From positions 1-58,441 of the forward strand of contig DESD01000038.1 of the NCBI GenBank assembly GCA_002361935.1: a DNA stretch of 58,441 nucleotides, given 5' to 3'. Position 1 is the stretch's first letter. Each line of letters starts with the position of its first letter. The position numbers and the translations under genes are program-made. Shown piece by piece: positions 40,851 to 48,958 of the stretch. The notes under the pieces are model-generated. The model was not told the origin of the DNA. It made no database searches and was given only the letters and a program-made list of their open reading frames with translations. This stretch comes from Ruminococcaceae bacterium UBA3323 (GTDB lineage: Bacteria > Bacillota > Clostridia > Oscillospirales > Acutalibacteraceae).

Positions 40851-42158
40851 ATGGCAAAGCCGTTTTCCTTTTTCCTTGTAACGGATACGCATTATTTTGA
40901 CACCTCATTCGGCAGAACCGGACCTGCCTATGAAGAAAGAAGCCGCACGGATCAGAAATGTGTTGCCGAAACGCCCGCAATCATTGATGCGGGTTTTAAG
41001 CAGATTGCTGAGGATAAAGAAACAGATGTAATTCTTATTCCCGGTGATTTGGTTTACAGAGGTGAATATCAAAGTCATGTTGGCTTTAGAGAAAGACTTT
41101 ATAAGCTTCGGGAACAGGGGAAAAAGATTTATTTAATTACAGCCCGTCATGATTACGGCGGAGAATCCGCTGAGTTTATTGATGACAGGGTGGTGCCTGT
41201 AAAAGGTATGCCAAGAGAAGAGCTTAGAGATTTTTATAAGGATTTCGGCTTTAACGGCGCAATCAGCGAGCATAAAGAAAGCATGAGCTATGTTGCGCAG
41301 CTTACAGACGGAATCAGGTTGCTGGCTCTGAACTGTGACGGAGATTGCAAAGATTTCAAAGGCATCTGGGATAATCAGATGGAATGGGCTCTTGAACAGA
41401 TTAAGGAAGCGCATGAAAGCGGAAACTACATATTTGCGATGACACATTATCCGCTTTTGCCGTTTTCGGCTATTATGCATCTAATCGGTGATGCTAAGCT
41501 TACCGATTGGGAAAATACAGCTGTAAAGCTTGCAGATGCAGGTCTTGATTTGATTTTTACCGGCCATATGCATGCGCAGGCGGTTACCGATTATATAACG
41601 GAAAAAGGGAATAAGATTACGGATGTGCAAACAGGCTGTTTTGTGGGATGCCCCTGTGCGTACAGAAGAGTTACCTTTGAAAGTGATGATACGGTTGATA
41701 TCAAATCCTATACGATTCATGATTTTGATTATGATAAGAACGGTAAAACGGCCGAGGAATATTTCAGATGGCGCTTTGACAGAATGATTAAATGGAAAAT
41801 GGAAGAAATACTTCCGTCTCCCGTTAAAAAGCTTCTTGATAAGCTGACCCTGAAGAAGCTTGGCAGACTGCTGTTTTTCAAAGTTGATGAAAGCATTCGT
41901 GACAGACTTGCAGTTGATGTGGGTGTAGAGCTTGTGCGCAATATCTTTTTGGGTAATGAACCGTATATTAAAGGTACGCCGATGTATGAAGCAATGGCAA
42001 AACTGCTGAAAAGGCTTCACTTTGTTACGCATATCCTTGAAAAAAAGCTTGGTAAAAACAATTCTGTTCTTGCAGATATTGATAGCTTTGTTCTTTCCAT
42101 GATTGGTGATGAAGAGCAAAGGGATTATAATTTAAAGTTAAAGGTTAACAGGGGGTAA
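40851..42158 (+). CDS. Cytosolic calcineurin-like phosphoesterase with altered motif
   Basis: A 435-residue protein from ATG 40851, after AAGGGGG. No signal peptide. PF00149 motifs: LVTDTHYF, IPGDLVYRG, TARHDYG, MTHYPLL and FTGHMHAQ. In the third motif Arg99 replaces the nearly invariant Asn of GNHD/E that binds the second metal, so activity may be changed or lost. A helical extension of about 130 residues follows the catalytic domain. The transporter gene begins 5 bases after the stop, so both are made together. I infer action on a phosphorylated sugar imported by this carrier. Confidence 0.75.
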   Translation: MAKPFSFFLVTDTHYFDTSFGRTGPAYEERSRTDQKCVAETPAIIDAGFKQIAEDKETDVILIPGDLVYRGEYQSHVGFRERLYKLREQGKKIYLITARHDYGGESAEFIDDRVVPVKGMPREELRDFYKDFGFNGAISEHKESMSYVAQLTDGIRLLALNCDGDCKDFKGIWDNQMEWALEQIKEAHESGNYIFAMTHYPLLPFSAIMHLIGDAKLTDWENTAVKLADAGLDLIFTGHMHAQAVTDYITEKGNKITDVQTGCFVGCPCAYRRVTFESDDTVDIKSYTIHDFDYDKNGKTAEEYFRWRFDRMIKWKMEEILPSPVKKLLDKLTLKKLGRLLFFKVDESIRDRLAVDVGVELVRNIFLGNEPYIKGTPMYEAMAKLLKRLHFVTHILEKKLGKNNSVLADIDSFVLSMIGDEEQRDYNLKLKVNRG

Positions 42159-42163
42159 TTATC

Positions 42164-43639
42164 GTGTCTGAATTAGCATCAAAAGCTAAAATTTACGATC
42201 CAAATCAAAAACATTTAAAAGCAAACGAATTTATTCTGTATCTTGTTGCTGTTTTCTTTTATACAATGATGACAGGTGCAGTAGGCTCTTACAGAAATGA
42301 CTATTTAGTTAATGTGCTTACGCTTTCTCCTGAAAATGTAACGCTGTTTAATACATTAACCTCAATTATTCCGTTTGTGCTTAATATTTTTATTACAATT
42401 TATATTGACGGCAGAAGAGTCGGCAAGGGCGGAAAGTTCAGACCGCTTGCTTTGCTTGTGGCAATACCGACGGGTATTTTCCTTGTGCTTTCTTTCTGGG
42501 CTCCGTCAGGCTTAACAGGCACAATGCTTATGATTTATCTTGTAACAGTTGCTGTTGCATGGGCAGTATGTACAAATTTCGGAGATACAGTAAATAAGGT
42601 TGCTATTGTTCTGACTCCGAATCTGAAAGAAAGAGATACCGTAATGTCTTTCAGAGGTATTGTATCTGCTGTCGGCAATTCAGCTCCTCTTGTTGTTGAG
42701 CTTGTTATAGCGTTTATGGTTAAGGATAAAGGACTTCGTTATATTCTTGTTGCCTCGCTCTGCGGTGTGTTCGGAATCATAACAATGCTTCTTGGTATGA
42801 AAACCGTTCGTGAAAGGATTACATACAGCAATCAAAGGAAAAACCCTGTTGAAGGATTTGCTGATATTCTGAAAAACAAGTATTCATGGACAATTATTTT
42901 CTCTGAATTTTTGAAAAGCTTCCGCGGTATTTCAACATATATGGGCGTTTTTCTTGCAGAAGCGCTGCTTGGTCCGGGTAAATTCCTGCTCTTTGGTCTT
43001 CCTACGGGTATCGGTACAGCAGTAGGTATGCTTGTAATCAATTTCCTTCTTAAGAAATTCAATTCAAAGCAGTTGTATATTGCCAGCGGTATTTATTCCA
43101 TTATTGCAAACTGTATTGCCTTTGCAATCGGATATATTTATTTCAATTCTCCAAGCCCTGTTCTTCAGATTGTGTTTGTTGCTTCACTGTTCCTTATCGG
43201 CTTGCAGTTCGGTGCTTCAAATCTGCTTCCAACAATGTTCCAGGCTGATGTTCTTGAAACGATTGAGCTTAAAACAGGAAAAAGGCTTGATGCTTCCCTG
43301 CCGTTTATTATCGGCATCGGAACTATGATTTCAGGCACAATTGCTTCGGCACTTGCTCCTCAGGTTCTGTATGGCACAAAGGTTCCGATTATTGAATATG
43401 TACAGGCTGTTGATGGTGTTGCACAGGAACAGAGCCTGCATACAAAAATCATGCTTCTGTTCTTCTACACAATTGTTCACGGCATTATGATGTTCCTTGC
43501 AGGTGTGCCGTTCTTCTTCTATAAGCTTACAGGAAAAACCAAGGATGATATCCATAACGCAGTTCTTGAACAGCGTGAACGATTGGCCGCTGGAAAAGGA
43601 GACGCAGCGGAAGAAAATACTGATGCCGAAGAAGCATAG
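42164..43639 (+). CDS. GPH/MFS-type carrier lacking the cation-site acids
   Basis: A 491-residue major-facilitator protein from GTG 42164 with GGGGG just upstream. It has about 12 membrane segments and GPH-like features (ELKTGKRLDASLPF; YIDGRRVGKGGKFRP). In helix II, where GPH symporters have the W-D-x-x-N-D-P cation site (kept in the 4975 gene), this protein has TSIIPFVLNIFITIYIDG with no acidic pair. Transport may therefore use other ions or none. The C-terminal tail is acidic and cytosolic. It is coupled to the phosphoesterase gene and ends at a long bidirectional terminator. Confidence 0.75.
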   Translation: MSELASKAKIYDPNQKHLKANEFILYLVAVFFYTMMTGAVGSYRNDYLVNVLTLSPENVTLFNTLTSIIPFVLNIFITIYIDGRRVGKGGKFRPLALLVAIPTGIFLVLSFWAPSGLTGTMLMIYLVTVAVAWAVCTNFGDTVNKVAIVLTPNLKERDTVMSFRGIVSAVGNSAPLVVELVIAFMVKDKGLRYILVASLCGVFGIITMLLGMKTVRERITYSNQRKNPVEGFADILKNKYSWTIIFSEFLKSFRGISTYMGVFLAEALLGPGKFLLFGLPTGIGTAVGMLVINFLLKKFNSKQLYIASGIYSIIANCIAFAIGYIYFNSPSPVLQIVFVASLFLIGLQFGASNLLPTMFQADVLETIELKTGKRLDASLPFIIGIGTMISGTIASALAPQVLYGTKVPIIEYVQAVDGVAQEQSLHTKIMLLFFYTIVHGIMMFLAGVPFFFYKLTGKTKDDIHNAVLEQRERLAAGKGDAAEENTDAEEA

Positions 43640-43647
43640 AATATATT

Positions 43648-43692
43648 GATAGTAAAAAAGAGTGTGGTTTATCCACACTCTTTTTTACTATC
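43648..43692. terminator. Long bidirectional terminator
   Basis: A perfect 20-bp stem, GATAGTAAAAAAGAGTGTGG against its complement, with loop TTTAT. T6 lies within both arms, serving the convergent carrier and GH27 genes. Confidence 0.92.
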
Positions 43693-43704
43693 GTTATTGT
43701 ATTT

Positions 43705-45438
43705 TTATTTGCTGATTCTGTAAACCTTAACACCATGCTTTGGCATTGAGGCGGAAAGTATGCTTGCCGAAAACTTTTCATTGCTCCATAATTCGTGAAC
43801 ATTATAGGATGACTGGGAAGTACCAAATTCGATGTATTCATCTTCCGCAAGTTCATTCAAATTAAATGAAAGTCCCTTTGCCTTGCCGCTTGTATTAAAG
43901 AAGCAAAGCGCCGTATCGCCGTTTGCAAGCGGACGGGCAAGAACATCAATACTGGAAACATTTTTAATTCTTTTCGCAGCCTTTCCAAGCGGATCCTGAT
44001 CAATAGCGATTAAATTTCTGTTTGTAACAATGTTAAGTACAGGGTGGTTTTCAATTGCTGTTCCGTCTTCATTCACAAAACTTCTGATATCGTTTCCGAG
44101 AACAAGGGGAGCTGCCATCATACACCAAAGAGAGAAATGCGCTCTGTTTTCATCCTCTGTTAGCTTTCCGTTTCCAACCTCAAGCATATCCGGATCGTTC
44201 CATGCACCCGGTTTTGAATACTTGTAAAGCTTGATATTGTGTTTATAAATCAGATAAATACTTTTCCAAAACGGCATAATGTCGTGGGTTGTGCGCCACA
44301 TATTTCCTGCCTTTGCACCCCACTTGAATGGAATGGAAGTGCCCCATTCGCAGATGGAAAAGATAATCGGCTTTTCGGGATTGCCTGTTTTTTCGGCAAC
44401 CGCCTTTGTTGCCTTTTTGAGTTCTCTTGCCATTCTTGAATACTGGGTATAAGAGCTGTCCGCCAAAGTGCGTATCGGGTTTTTCAATATGATTTCATTT
44501 TCTCCTGCCCGTAAATCAACCATAAGCTGCAATCTTCCTGTTGCATTAAAGCCCTTGGTTTTTTGAGCAAATACCTCATAAATTTCGCCGTTTACAATTA
44601 CCTGAAGATATTGCTCGTGGTGAAGATTCAAACTCTTGTAAATAAGCAGCGTAAGAACATATTTTCCGCTGAGTTCAACAACGGGCCGGAAGGTTGCCGT
44701 GCCTGCATTGTGGTTCAAAAGACCAACTGCTTTTCCGCTCGGAAGCCTGCTGATATTAACAATTTGCGCTCTGCCTGTGAATTCTGCATCTTCCGGCTTC
44801 AATGTGTATTCAACTGCATTTCCCGGTCTGTTAAGCTCAATGCCCTCAATAACAGGGGCATCGCCGTTTATTTTCTTGTTGTGGCAGAAATCATATTTAA
44901 AGAATTCACAGCCCCAATCCGCGATTGTTTTGGCATCAACTGCTTCGTTTCCAAGGCTGGCAGGTAAATCCTCGCAGGTTAATGTTCCGTTTGAGGAATA
45001 AAGACCAACCTTCATTCCCATATGATTGATTTTCTCAATAACAGACGGAATACCCGACGGGAATTTTCCAAGATCGCCCTGCAGTCTTCCGTTTTCGTCA
45101 CGGAAAGAGCTGTGCCAGCAATCGTCAATATTTATATATTGATAGCCTGCATCCGTAAGCCCTGAAAGTCTCATTGCAGCAGCGGTGCTGAGAATAAGCT
45201 CCTCGCTTATATTCTGCTTAAAGGTGTTCCAGCTGCTCCATCCCATCGGAGGGGTAAGTGCAGCGCCGCTGTTATAATCTTCAACTTCATCGGTATTGAT
45301 TGTCAGCTTTGTGGGAACACCCATTTTTTCAAGTGCGCAAAGCGGGCATCTTCCGCTTTTTCTGTAATTGATAAACCAGCTTATAAAATAAATTAAGCCG
45401 ATTACTGCCAATATAAGTAATAAAATAAGAAACCACAT
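43705..45438 (-). CDS. Membrane-anchored GH27 alpha-galactosidase with inserted carbohydrate-binding-like domain
   Basis: A 577-residue clan GH-D enzyme. Residues 2-23 are a membrane segment followed by NYRKSGR and a C-x2-C (CPLC). The positive charges after the segment predict that the enzyme faces the cytosol. Catalytic elements: TPPMGWSSWNTF, NIDDCW, the nucleophile Asp183 in FKYDFCHN, and the acid/base Asp415 in WNDPDMLEVG. Between them, about residues 190-335 form a beta-rich insertion (RPGNAVEYTL... LVNGE-like elements) resembling a CBM6/CBM35 module. The C-terminal beta domain ends normally. It probably belongs to the operon with COG2426 and NUDIX genes upstream, since no terminator lies between. 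Confidence 0.82.
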   Translation of the reverse strand: MWFLILLLILAVIGLIYFISWFINYRKSGRCPLCALEKMGVPTKLTINTDEVEDYNSGAALTPPMGWSSWNTFKQNISEELILSTAAAMRLSGLTDAGYQYINIDDCWHSSFRDENGRLQGDLGKFPSGIPSVIEKINHMGMKVGLYSSNGTLTCEDLPASLGNEAVDAKTIADWGCEFFKYDFCHNKKINGDAPVIEGIELNRPGNAVEYTLKPEDAEFTGRAQIVNISRLPSGKAVGLLNHNAGTATFRPVVELSGKYVLTLLIYKSLNLHHEQYLQVIVNGEIYEVFAQKTKGFNATGRLQLMVDLRAGENEIILKNPIRTLADSSYTQYSRMARELKKATKAVAEKTGNPEKPIIFSICEWGTSIPFKWGAKAGNMWRTTHDIMPFWKSIYLIYKHNIKLYKYSKPGAWNDPDMLEVGNGKLTEDENRAHFSLWCMMAAPLVLGNDIRSFVNEDGTAIENHPVLNIVTNRNLIAIDQDPLGKAAKRIKNVSSIDVLARPLANGDTALCFFNTSGKAKGLSFNLNELAEDEYIEFGTSQSSYNVHELWSNEKFSASILSASMPKHGVKVYRISK

Positions 45439-45492
45439 AAGAATATACCTCTTTAATTTTTTTATTAATTTAAGCTACGGTTCAGCTTCCTC

Positions 45493-45999
45493 TTATCCGA
45501 AAACGGCGTTTCCGACAAAAAGAGAAAGCAATGTCATAATAAGACCTGCAATAAATACACCGATGGATATGACACCAAAGGATTTCTTTTTATCCAAATG
45601 AAGTAGGGAGGCAAGGAGCGCCCCTGTCCATCCACCTGTTCCCGGCAGGGGAATTGCTACAAATAAAAGAAGCCCCCATATTCCGTATTTATCAATTTTA
45701 TCTCTTTTTTTAAGTGTTTTTTCCTCAAGCCAAAAGATAAATTTATTTATTCCCGGCACTTTTTTCAGTACCTCAAAAATCCAATTTATTAACAGCAGAA
45801 TAAAAGGAATAGGTAATATATTACCTAAAAAGCTTATGATAAAGCCGACAAACGGGTTCATCTGAAGCAGAACGATTGCCGTAAACATGCCGAGCCTGCA
45901 TTCAAGAATGGGGCAAAGCGAGATAATGAATACAACAAGCCAATCGGGTATGCCGTGAGCAGTTAAAAACTGTTGCAGTGTTTCGCAGATTTCCTGCAT
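45493..45999 (-). CDS. COG2426 small multi-drug export-type membrane protein
   Basis: A 168-residue integral membrane protein. The N-terminal segment ends in CPILECRLGM and is followed by hydrophobic stretches with NPFVGFIISFLGNILPIPF, then a basic cytosolic loop (EEKTLKKRDKIDKYG) and IPLPGTGGWTGALLAS. This is the signature of PF06695, whose real role is not established despite the family name. It lies 15 bases after the NUDIX gene and shares its transcript. Confidence 0.85.
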   Translation of the reverse strand: MQEICETLQQFLTAHGIPDWLVVFIISLCPILECRLGMFTAIVLLQMNPFVGFIISFLGNILPIPFILLLINWIFEVLKKVPGINKFIFWLEEKTLKKRDKIDKYGIWGLLLFVAIPLPGTGGWTGALLASLLHLDKKKSFGVISIGVFIAGLIMTLLSLFVGNAVFG

Positions 46000-46014
46000 A
46001 AAATCTCTCCTAAA

Positions 46015-46734
46015 TTAGATATAATTGTTTTGATTTAAAAAGTTGTGGGCGGCAGTGATAATGTTTTTGTCATTATCAAATTTTAAAAGGCTGAGTGCCC
46101 TGTCGTAAGTTAGCCAGATGTAGTCCTCAATTTCCTCTGCCTGAATAGAGGTTGAGGTATCCTGTGTTGTGCCGACAAAAATGGAAACAACCTTTTCAAT
46201 TCTGTTTTGAATTTTGTATTTTGAAATACATTCAAAGCCGTCTATCAGCCTGATATGGATTCCTGTTTCCTCAAGCACCTCGCGAAGAGCCGTTTCTTCC
46301 TTCGTTTCACCCATTTCGATATGACCCTTTGGAAATCCCCAATGAGCCGAACGCCTGTTTTTAATAAGCAGGTATCTTATTTCGCCTTTGATATCTCTGA
46401 AAACAACAGCACCGCAGCTGCTTTCATAAAGGCATTCAATTTTATAATTCGGAAAATCTTTTTCAATATCAATATATTCCCTGATATCATTGATAATGAA
46501 TCTTGTGCTTTTAGGGGCAACAATCCAAATGTATTTTCCGTTTTTTTTGTTGCTTAAAACCGCTATAACTCGTCCATCAAAATTACTGACCGGATGATGA
46601 ATTCCCATGATGAATGCGCCTTGGTTTTCAGTATTGTAAACAGTTCCGTAATTAAGTGGATAATTATAGCCCGTTTTTTCATCAGTAGAGCCAATTGGCT
46701 TAACGACCCTGACTCGTACATATTTACCGAGCAT
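46015..46734 (-). CDS. NUDIX hydrolase with N-terminal extension
   Basis: A 239-residue protein. The first 100 residues form an inorganic-pyrophosphatase-free, beta-rich domain of the kind seen before some NUDIX domains (VRVVKPIGSTDEKTGYNYPLNYG). The C-terminal domain carries the NUDIX box GHIEMGETKEETALREVLEETGI with its metal-binding Glu residues. The substrate is some nucleoside diphosphate linked to another group; Ap4A-type or RNA-cap-type activity cannot be told apart. A GGTGGTG ribosome site precedes ATG 46734, with a promoter at 46772. Confidence 0.82.
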   Translation of the reverse strand: MLGKYVRVRVVKPIGSTDEKTGYNYPLNYGTVYNTENQGAFIMGIHHPVSNFDGRVIAVLSNKKNGKYIWIVAPKSTRFIINDIREYIDIEKDFPNYKIECLYESSCGAVVFRDIKGEIRYLLIKNRRSAHWGFPKGHIEMGETKEETALREVLEETGIHIRLIDGFECISKYKIQNRIEKVVSIFVGTTQDTSTSIQAEEIEDYIWLTYDRALSLLKFDNDKNIITAAHNFLNQNNYI

Positions 46735-46771
46735 GATTTCACCACCGAGTTAAAGAATAAAATATAAAATA

Positions 46772-46800
46772 ATTATACAACAAATGAATATAATATACAA
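46772..46800 (-). promoter_or_regulatory. Sigma-A promoter of the NUDIX/COG2426/GH27 unit
   Basis: Minus strand: TTGTAT, 17-base spacer, perfect TATAAT. Confidence 0.7.
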
Positions 46801-46822
46801 GTATTAATTACAATGTATAATA

Positions 46823-46860
46823 AAAGAGCATTACAAAAAACGCTTTGTAATGCTCTTTTT
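46823..46860. terminator. Bidirectional terminator of the LCP gene
   Basis: AAAAGAGCATTACAAA pairs with TTTGTAATGCTCTTTT around a 6-base loop. T-runs lie on both sides, and it sits directly after the LCP stop. Confidence 0.9.
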
Positions 46861-46863
46861 ATG

Positions 46864-48318
46864 CTATTCGTAAATAAATTCGGCTATTTTTTCTTTGTTT
46901 TTATCCGTGTTAAGGGCTATTACGGAGGCACCGCCTCTTGTTGCGTATTCCCACGTTCCGTCAAACGGGCATGCCTGCTGCTTAAAGCCTCCGGAAACAT
47001 TTCCAATAACCTTAAATGCAAGGCTCATGATTTCGGATTTTGTTAAGTCCGTATCTATAAACGGAGCAATCTTGCTGAGCATTCTTAAATCGGAAACAGG
47101 GGAGGCTGCAGCCTTTTTCAAAACAGCTTCCATAACTGTGCGCTGGCGCTCGGTTCTTACCCAATCCGTGTCTATTTTTCTGATTCGGCAATATGCAAGT
47201 GCCTGCTCGCCTGTTAGTTTATGCTTTCCTGCCTCAAGCTCAACATTTCCGTATCTCATCGGATGTCCGGTTACCTCTTTTGCTTCCTCCTCGGTTACAT
47301 CAATTTTAACTCCGCCAAGGCGGTCAATCATAACCTTAAACATTTCAAAGTCTGCAACAACGTATCCGTCTATCTTAACGCCGAAATTATATTCAATCGT
47401 ATCCGCAACAGCACTGTATCCGCCGTAGGAGCAGGCAGCATTAAGCCTTTGATATGTGTCTCTGCATGGAATGTAAACCCAGCTGTCTCTCAGAAAAGAA
47501 ACCATCTTGATGCAGTTATGCGCTCCGTCAATGGAAATAAGCATCATTGTATCGGATCTGCTGGCATTGCTTTCCTCGCTTGCTCTTGCATCAACGCCCA
47601 GCAGCAATATGTTTGTAACATCAGATGAGGATTTTAAATCGGCACTGTTTACATATCTGTTTTCTGATTTTTCGTTGTAATTGATTTTTGAAAGTGCGGT
47701 AAATCCGGTAGCGGTAATTATAACAATAATGGCAAGCAGTGCCGAAAGCACGGCAATAACAGGTGCAAGCTTATTCTTTCTGCGCTTTTTCTTTTTCGGA
47801 GCAGGTGAATCATCCGGTTCGGTATTTTTGCTTCTTTCACTGTATCGATTTTTTTTGTCCGAATTATTATGGTTGGCTCTGTCTCTGCTGTCCCTTGTTC
47901 GGCTGAATGCTTCAACAGCTTGTCTGCTGTTATAGCTGCTGTAAAAATCTTCAGGGGGAACACGTCTGCTTCTGTTATCATAATTGCTGTAAATATCATC
48001 GGGCGGAGGGATTTCCCTGTCAAAATTGTTTTGATACTGATTTTTGTAACGGCTGCTTTCGTCTGCATAAGCAGAGTTGAAATTTTTAAGAAATTCCTCG
48101 CTTGGTGAAAGCTCGCTGTTTCGATGCGGATTTTCATTCCTATTGCCTAAATTATAATTGTTTTGGGAAGTATATCGGTTTTCTTCTCTTCCGTAAAAGC
48201 CTTTCGGGCGGTAACTGTTTAAGTCAAATCCGCCGTTTGCGTAGTAATTTTCGTCCGGCGGAACGGTTCTGTCTTTATTATCATCTCTGCCGCCGAAGCG
48301 TTTGTCGTTAAAATCCAT
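46864..48318 (-). CDS. LytR-CpsA-Psr (LCP) family protein with long disordered N-tail
   Basis: About 484 residues from ATG 48318, which follows AGAGGTG. Residues 1-185 are a cytosolic, low-complexity tail rich in Asn, Arg, Asp and Tyr, with three related PPDE/PPDD/PPED segments, and end in a KKKKRRKNK stop. One membrane segment follows (about 190-213), then the extracellular LCP domain: LLLGVDARASEE, RSDTMMLISID, SFLRDSWVYIP, GGVKIDVTEE and AYCRIRKIDTDWVRTERQR. LCP enzymes attach teichoic acids or capsule glycans to peptidoglycan. The tail is unusually long and may be a phosphorylation or interaction platform. It has its own promoter at 48353. Confidence 0.9.
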   Translation of the reverse strand: MDFNDKRFGGRDDNKDRTVPPDENYYANGGFDLNSYRPKGFYGREENRYTSQNNYNLGNRNENPHRNSELSPSEEFLKNFNSAYADESSRYKNQYQNNFDREIPPPDDIYSNYDNRSRRVPPEDFYSSYNSRQAVEAFSRTRDSRDRANHNNSDKKNRYSERSKNTEPDDSPAPKKKKRRKNKLAPVIAVLSALLAIIVIITATGFTALSKINYNEKSENRYVNSADLKSSSDVTNILLLGVDARASEESNASRSDTMMLISIDGAHNCIKMVSFLRDSWVYIPCRDTYQRLNAACSYGGYSAVADTIEYNFGVKIDGYVVADFEMFKVMIDRLGGVKIDVTEEEAKEVTGHPMRYGNVELEAGKHKLTGEQALAYCRIRKIDTDWVRTERQRTVMEAVLKKAAASPVSDLRMLSKIAPFIDTDLTKSEIMSLAFKVIGNVSGGFKQQACPFDGTWEYATRGGASVIALNTDKNKEKIAEFIYE

Positions 48319-48352
48319 TATTACACCTCTGAATATTTGAAGCTTTCCTATG

Positions 48353-48381
48353 ATATTACTATATATTTTAATCATTTTCAA
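48353..48381 (-). promoter_or_regulatory. Probable promoter of the LCP gene
   Basis: Minus strand: TTGAAA, 17-base spacer, TAATAT. It lies 35 bases before the LCP start. Confidence 0.55.
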
Positions 48382-48429
48382 TGACTAAAACAAATTTTTA
48401 TTTTATCTTAACGAACTGTTAAAAATGTG

Positions 48430-48459
48430 TTGACAGTTCATAGCTTTATATTTTAAAAT
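48430..48459 (+). promoter_or_regulatory. rnpB: Promoter of rnpB
   Basis: TTGACA (48430-48435), 18-base spacer and TAAAAT (48454-48459); the RNA 5' end at about 48467 is 7 bases further. Confidence 0.8.
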
Positions 48460-48466
48460 ATATTAA

Positions 48467-48808
48467 GCGAGCTGATCAGGCAATTGCGCAGTACAGAATT
48501 GCTTCTGCTATTGTGAGGAAAGTCCGAGCAGCATAGAGCAGGATAACGGCTAACGGCCGCCGAGGGTGACCTTAGGGAAAGTGCAACAGAAATAAACCGC
48601 CGCTTTTGCGGTAAGGATGGAAAGGCGAGGTAAGAGCTCACCGAACGGATGGAGACACCCGTTGCCATGTAAACCCTATCCGCTGCAACACAGAATGGAA
48701 GGCTGTTTGCTCGACACATAATTCCGAAATGTGGCTGGAGTGTGCCAGCAATGGTACATCGAGATAGATAATTGCCCAAGACAGAACTCGGCTTACAGAT
48801 CAGCTCGC
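48467..48808 (+). ncRNA. rnpB: RNase P RNA, bacterial type A
   Basis: A 342-base RNA closed by helix P1: GCGAGCTGATC at the 5' end pairs with GATCAGCTCGC at the 3' end. The conserved core GAGGAAAGTCC (CRI) is at about 48516, followed by AGGGTGA and AGGGAAAGTGCAACAGA. The distal ACAGAACTCGGCTTACA segment (P4 partner) ends the molecule. Together with the protein RnpA it removes 5' leaders from tRNA precursors. Confidence 0.95.
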
Positions 48809-48882
48809 ATGCGTTTGTTTTGAGAATGGAATCTCTCCGAAAAATTGCCGAAGGCATAATTGGGGATAGCTGAAACAATATC

Positions 48883-48921
48883 ACGTCTTGTTCGGCTACA
48901 GCAAGGCGTCTGTGCTTTTTT
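48883..48921 (+). terminator. Terminator between rnpB and the aldolase gene
   Basis: ACGTCTTG pairs with CAAGGCGT (one G-T pair), followed by CTGTGCTTTTTTATT. The aldolase ATG is only 38 bases beyond, leaving no room for a standard promoter after it, so it could act as an attenuator. Confidence 0.65.
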
Positions 48922-48958
48922 ATTACTATTTGTAGCCGGAAAGGCTATGTGAATTGGT

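Noticed and set aside
41481..42119. 212-codon frame antisense to the cytosolic phosphoesterase
   Set aside because: Shadow of a well-supported coding frame; no motif, no start signal.
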